Shown one piece after another: positions 61,589-64,000 of a stretch of 64,000 bases of DNA. The notes beneath the pieces were generated by a model. That model worked only from the letters and a program-made list of their open reading frames with translations. It was not told the origin of the DNA and ran no database searches. A program made the translations under genes and the position numbers. The stretch is from Pandoraea commovens (GTDB lineage: Bacteria > Pseudomonadota > Gammaproteobacteria > Burkholderiales > Burkholderiaceae). The DNA is taken from assembly GCF_902459615.1 (NCBI RefSeq), contig NZ_CABPSA010000006.1, forward strand, positions 124,001-188,000, written 5' to 3'. Position 1 is the stretch's first letter. Each line of letters starts with the position of its first letter.

Positions 61589-62857
61589 TTAGCGGAATCG
61601 CCCTATGGAGAACGGTGAGAGGTCGATGGACGGCCGCTCGCCGCTCACCAGCCCGGCGATCGTGCGCCCGGTGGAGGCTGCCGCTGTGAGGCCCACGTGG
61701 CCGTGCCCGAAGGCGTAAAAGGCATTCGGCACTTTCGACGCAGCCCCCAGCACCGGCAGCGAATCCGGTGTACTCGGGCGAAAGCCCTGCCAGCGCGCGC
61801 CATCGACCGATTGCGTCGACTTCACGCCCTGCACCGCGCCGGGGAACATCTTGTGAAGCTGGCCCAGCAGCAGATCGGCACGCCGCCAGTTCGGCGGCGC
61901 TTGCAGCCCTGCCAGCTCGACCGTGCCCGCGCCGCGAAGGCGGCCGTTCATCGGTGTCGCAAACAACTTCCCCTCCGCCCACATCACGGGGCGCGACGGC
62001 ATCTCGTGCGGTGTCGGAATCTCCACGTGATAGCCGCGCTCGGTGTCGAAGACGATGCTGTCGCCCAACTGCTGCACGAAGGGCGCCGACCACGCACCGG
62101 CCGCGACGACAACGGCGCTTGCGGCTTCGCGCCCCTTGTCCGTATGCACCGCCACGGCCTGCCCGCCGTTGGTCTCGATGGCTGTCGCAGCGGCATCGAC
62201 GAGGCGTCCGCCTCGCGCCACGACCTGAGCGGTCAGACGCGCAAGCAACGCGGCCGGGTCCGACGTGTGTCCCGTCTCGCTGATATAACGCGCGCCGATG
62301 AAATCGTTCGACAACGTGGGTTCGAACTCGTGAAGCGCGCCGGCGTCCAGCGTGTCGATCTGTACGCCGTTGTCACGCCGCAAGGCCATGCCGCCTTCAT
62401 CGCCTGCCATGCCGTCCTGACTGGAGTAGGCAATCAGATACCCACGACGGGTCACGAGGTCGTTCGCGTTGGCATCGTCAAGCAGGGGTTGATACGCGTC
62501 GAGTGCCGGGCCGAGCAGGGCGCGCAACGCGCGTGCCTGTTGTGCCACCCGTGCGGGCTGACTCGCTGCGATAAAGCGCATCAACCACGGCACCATGCGA
62601 GGCAGATAGCCCCAGCGAAGCACCAGCGGGCCATCCGGTTGCATCAGCCATCCCGGCACTTGCCAGAGCACGCCCGGCATGGCGATGGGGACGACCGACG
62701 AACCGTTGATACAACCGGCGTTGCCCAGCGAGGCTGCCTGACGCGCCGACTGCCGGTCGACGAGAGTCACGGCATGCCCTGCGCGCTGAAGATAAGCGGC
62801 AGTACATACGCCGACCAAACCGCCCCCGATAACGACGACGGGACGTGAATCGCTCAT
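61589..62857 (-). CDS. DadA-like FAD-dependent D-amino acid dehydrogenase
   Basis: A 422-residue flavoprotein of the DAO/DadA family that oxidises D-amino acids to 2-oxoacids. The FAD motif VVIGGGLVGVCTAAYLQRAG is at the N-terminus, SLGNAGCINGSSVVPIAMPG follows as in DadA, and the C-terminal YAFGHGHVGLTAAASTGRTI is characteristic. Substrate specificity, including possible action on hydroxyproline, is not determined. It is convergent with the LLM gene and upstream of nothing obviously related. Confidence 0.9.
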   Translation of the reverse strand: MSDSRPVVVIGGGLVGVCTAAYLQRAGHAVTLVDRQSARQAASLGNAGCINGSSVVPIAMPGVLWQVPGWLMQPDGPLVLRWGYLPRMVPWLMRFIAASQPARVAQQARALRALLGPALDAYQPLLDDANANDLVTRRGYLIAYSSQDGMAGDEGGMALRRDNGVQIDTLDAGALHEFEPTLSNDFIGARYISETGHTSDPAALLARLTAQVVARGGRLVDAAATAIETNGGQAVAVHTDKGREAASAVVVAAGAWSAPFVQQLGDSIVFDTERGYHVEIPTPHEMPSRPVMWAEGKLFATPMNGRLRGAGTVELAGLQAPPNWRRADLLLGQLHKMFPGAVQGVKSTQSVDGARWQGFRPSTPDSLPVLGAASKVPNAFYAFGHGHVGLTAAASTGRTIAGLVSGERPSIDLSPFSIGRFR

Positions 62858-62966
62858 GAAGCCGTCCTGCGAAAATTCGAAAACGCCTAGTGTACTGCGT
62901 CGGGCCTGCGAGACCGATGGCCCTCAAAATTCCCTTCCATTCCTCGGTCCAGGCTCAGATCCGGCA

Positions 62967-63800
62967 TCAGATCATTTCCAGCGGACGTTTGCGCGACGGC
63001 GCTTCGAAGTGGTGATCGAGCAAATCCAGTTCTTCGTCGCTCAGCGTGATGTCGTGCGCGGCACGGTTCGCACGCACGTGGGCCTCGGACCCGGCCTTCG
63101 GGATGGCAATGACGCCGGGACGGCTCAATACCCAGGCCAATGCAATCTGTAGCGGCTCGACGTGACGCTTGCGTGCAATCTCGCTAAGGACGCCATTCGT
63201 CGGCAAGCGCCCTTGTTCGATGGGCGAGTAGGCCATCATCGGCAATCGATTCGTCGCAAGCCAGGGCATCAGATCGTACTCGGGGCCGCGTCGCGAAAGA
63301 TTGAACAGCACCTGATCCGTCGCGCACGCGGTGCCGCCCGGTGCGTCGAACAATTCATCCATGTCGTCCGCATCGAAATTGCTCACGCCCCATTGGCGGA
63401 TCTTCCCCGCGTCGATCAGCGCTTCGAAGCCGGCAATCGTGTCTTCGAGCGGAACATCGCCACGCCAATGCAAGAGGTAGAGGTCGATGCGGTCGGTGCG
63501 CAGACGCTTGAGGCTTCGCTCGCACGCCGCGACTACGCCACGTTGCGAGGCGTTATGCGGATACACCTTGCTTACGAGAAAGACCTCGTCGCGCAAGCCG
63601 TCGAGCGCTTCGCCCACGAGGCTTTCCGTCGCGCCTTCGCCATACATCTCGGCGGTATCGACCAGTGTCATGCCAAGCGAGACGCCCAGACGCAACGCGG
63701 CAATCTCGTCGCGACGGCGCTCGGGCTTCTCACCCATCATCCATGTGCCCTGCCCAAGCACGGGCACGGTGTCGCCTTGGGGGAAAGTGATGTTTCGCAT
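62967..63800 (-). CDS. Aldo/keto reductase
   Basis: A 277-residue NAD(P)H-dependent reductase. The catalytic tetrad is visible as D and Y in VDTAEMYGEGATE, K in LVSKVYPHNAS and H in YLLHWRGDVP; the cofactor end has GVIAIPKAGSEAHVRANR. ATG 63800 has AGGAGG 7 bases upstream; the longer frame to 63887 is not native. It differs in subgroup from the reductase at 1872-2921 and is shorter. The substrate is unknown. Confidence 0.93.
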   Translation of the reverse strand: MRNITFPQGDTVPVLGQGTWMMGEKPERRRDEIAALRLGVSLGMTLVDTAEMYGEGATESLVGEALDGLRDEVFLVSKVYPHNASQRGVVAACERSLKRLRTDRIDLYLLHWRGDVPLEDTIAGFEALIDAGKIRQWGVSNFDADDMDELFDAPGGTACATDQVLFNLSRRGPEYDLMPWLATNRLPMMAYSPIEQGRLPTNGVLSEIARKRHVEPLQIALAWVLSRPGVIAIPKAGSEAHVRANRAAHDITLSDEELDLLDHHFEAPSRKRPLEMI

Positions 63801-64000
63801 GATCTGTCCTCCTGGATTTTGATGAACATTATCTGCCTGCAAGTCGAGCCGTGACCAGTGCTGTGAGGGCTTCACGCAACACTTCAAGGTGCCGTCCTAT
63901 CTTTTGGATCGGATTCGTCCTAGACACGGTACAGACATTGCCGCTTCTGCATTCGTGCACCCATTCTCTCGGATAGTTCACAAACCTTTCATGGCTGTGT
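63801..64000. other. Right-edge interval
   Basis: 200 bases upstream of the aldo/keto reductase gene; it must contain that gene's promoter. I see no gene or repeat. Confidence 0.5.

Overview
The window looks like a chromosomal segment of a high-GC betaproteobacterium of the order Burkholderiales. Pandoraea or a close relative in the Burkholderiaceae is my best guess. The reasons are the Gram-negative porin type, the PE-LIG-POL order of LigD, the very high density of LysR regulators and MFS carriers, and the mhb-type 3-hydroxybenzoate/gentisate cluster. The genus is inference; no rRNA or tRNA gene is present to settle it.

Layout. 1-8.8 kb: the tail of an aromatic-acid MFS carrier, a porin, an aldo/keto reductase with a divergent AraC regulator, a two-gene NHEJ operon (ku-ligD), and two small proteins. 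8.8-16.3 kb: a five-gene operon for 3-hydroxybenzoate catabolism through gentisate (dioxygenase, fumarylpyruvate hydrolase, maleylpyruvate isomerase, 6-monooxygenase, transporter), with a divergent LysR regulator and a clear dyad operator. 16.3-17.6 kb: a lower-GC two-gene module (ParA-like ATPase plus a broken HEPN nuclease) next to a ruvA that lacks its usual ruvC and ruvB neighbours. 17.9-30.9 kb: accessory metabolism arranged as regulator/target pairs. These are a LysR gene, a MerR gene, the 2-oxoglutarate permease kgtP, VOC/LysR/cupin genes, class II aldolase plus HAD phosphatase, and an HbpS-like protein plus a DHA2 exporter. Several pairs show palindromic operators in the shared promoter region.

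30.9-43.2 kb: a two-partner secretion / contact-dependent inhibition locus. The transporter gene (cdiB) and the 2683-residue effector gene (cdiA) are divergent. A small membrane protein overlaps the end of cdiA by ATGA and is the candidate immunity protein. It is followed by a displaced 78-bp copy of cdiA sequence and four more AT-rich small membrane-protein genes, which look like an accumulated set of orphan immunity genes.

43.2-48.8 kb: a LysR-controlled, translationally coupled operon encoding a polar amino-acid-type ABC importer, a ureohydrolase and a RidA protein, probably for uptake and breakdown of a guanidino compound. 48.8-64 kb: a secreted protein of unknown function, HxlR/GST, TetX-like monooxygenase/AraC, an ABC binding-protein homologue without a signal peptide, MFS plus AstE-like deacylase, patatin plus GntP-type permease, HxlR plus LLM flavin oxidoreductase, a DadA-like oxidase, and a second aldo/keto reductase.

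The points most worth following are the CDI locus with its unclassified C-terminal domain and downstream immunity-like array, the degenerate ParA/HEPN module beside ruvA, and the tail-to-tail fusion of an AraC regulator gene with ligD. No CRISPR array, insertion sequence, rRNA or tRNA was seen.
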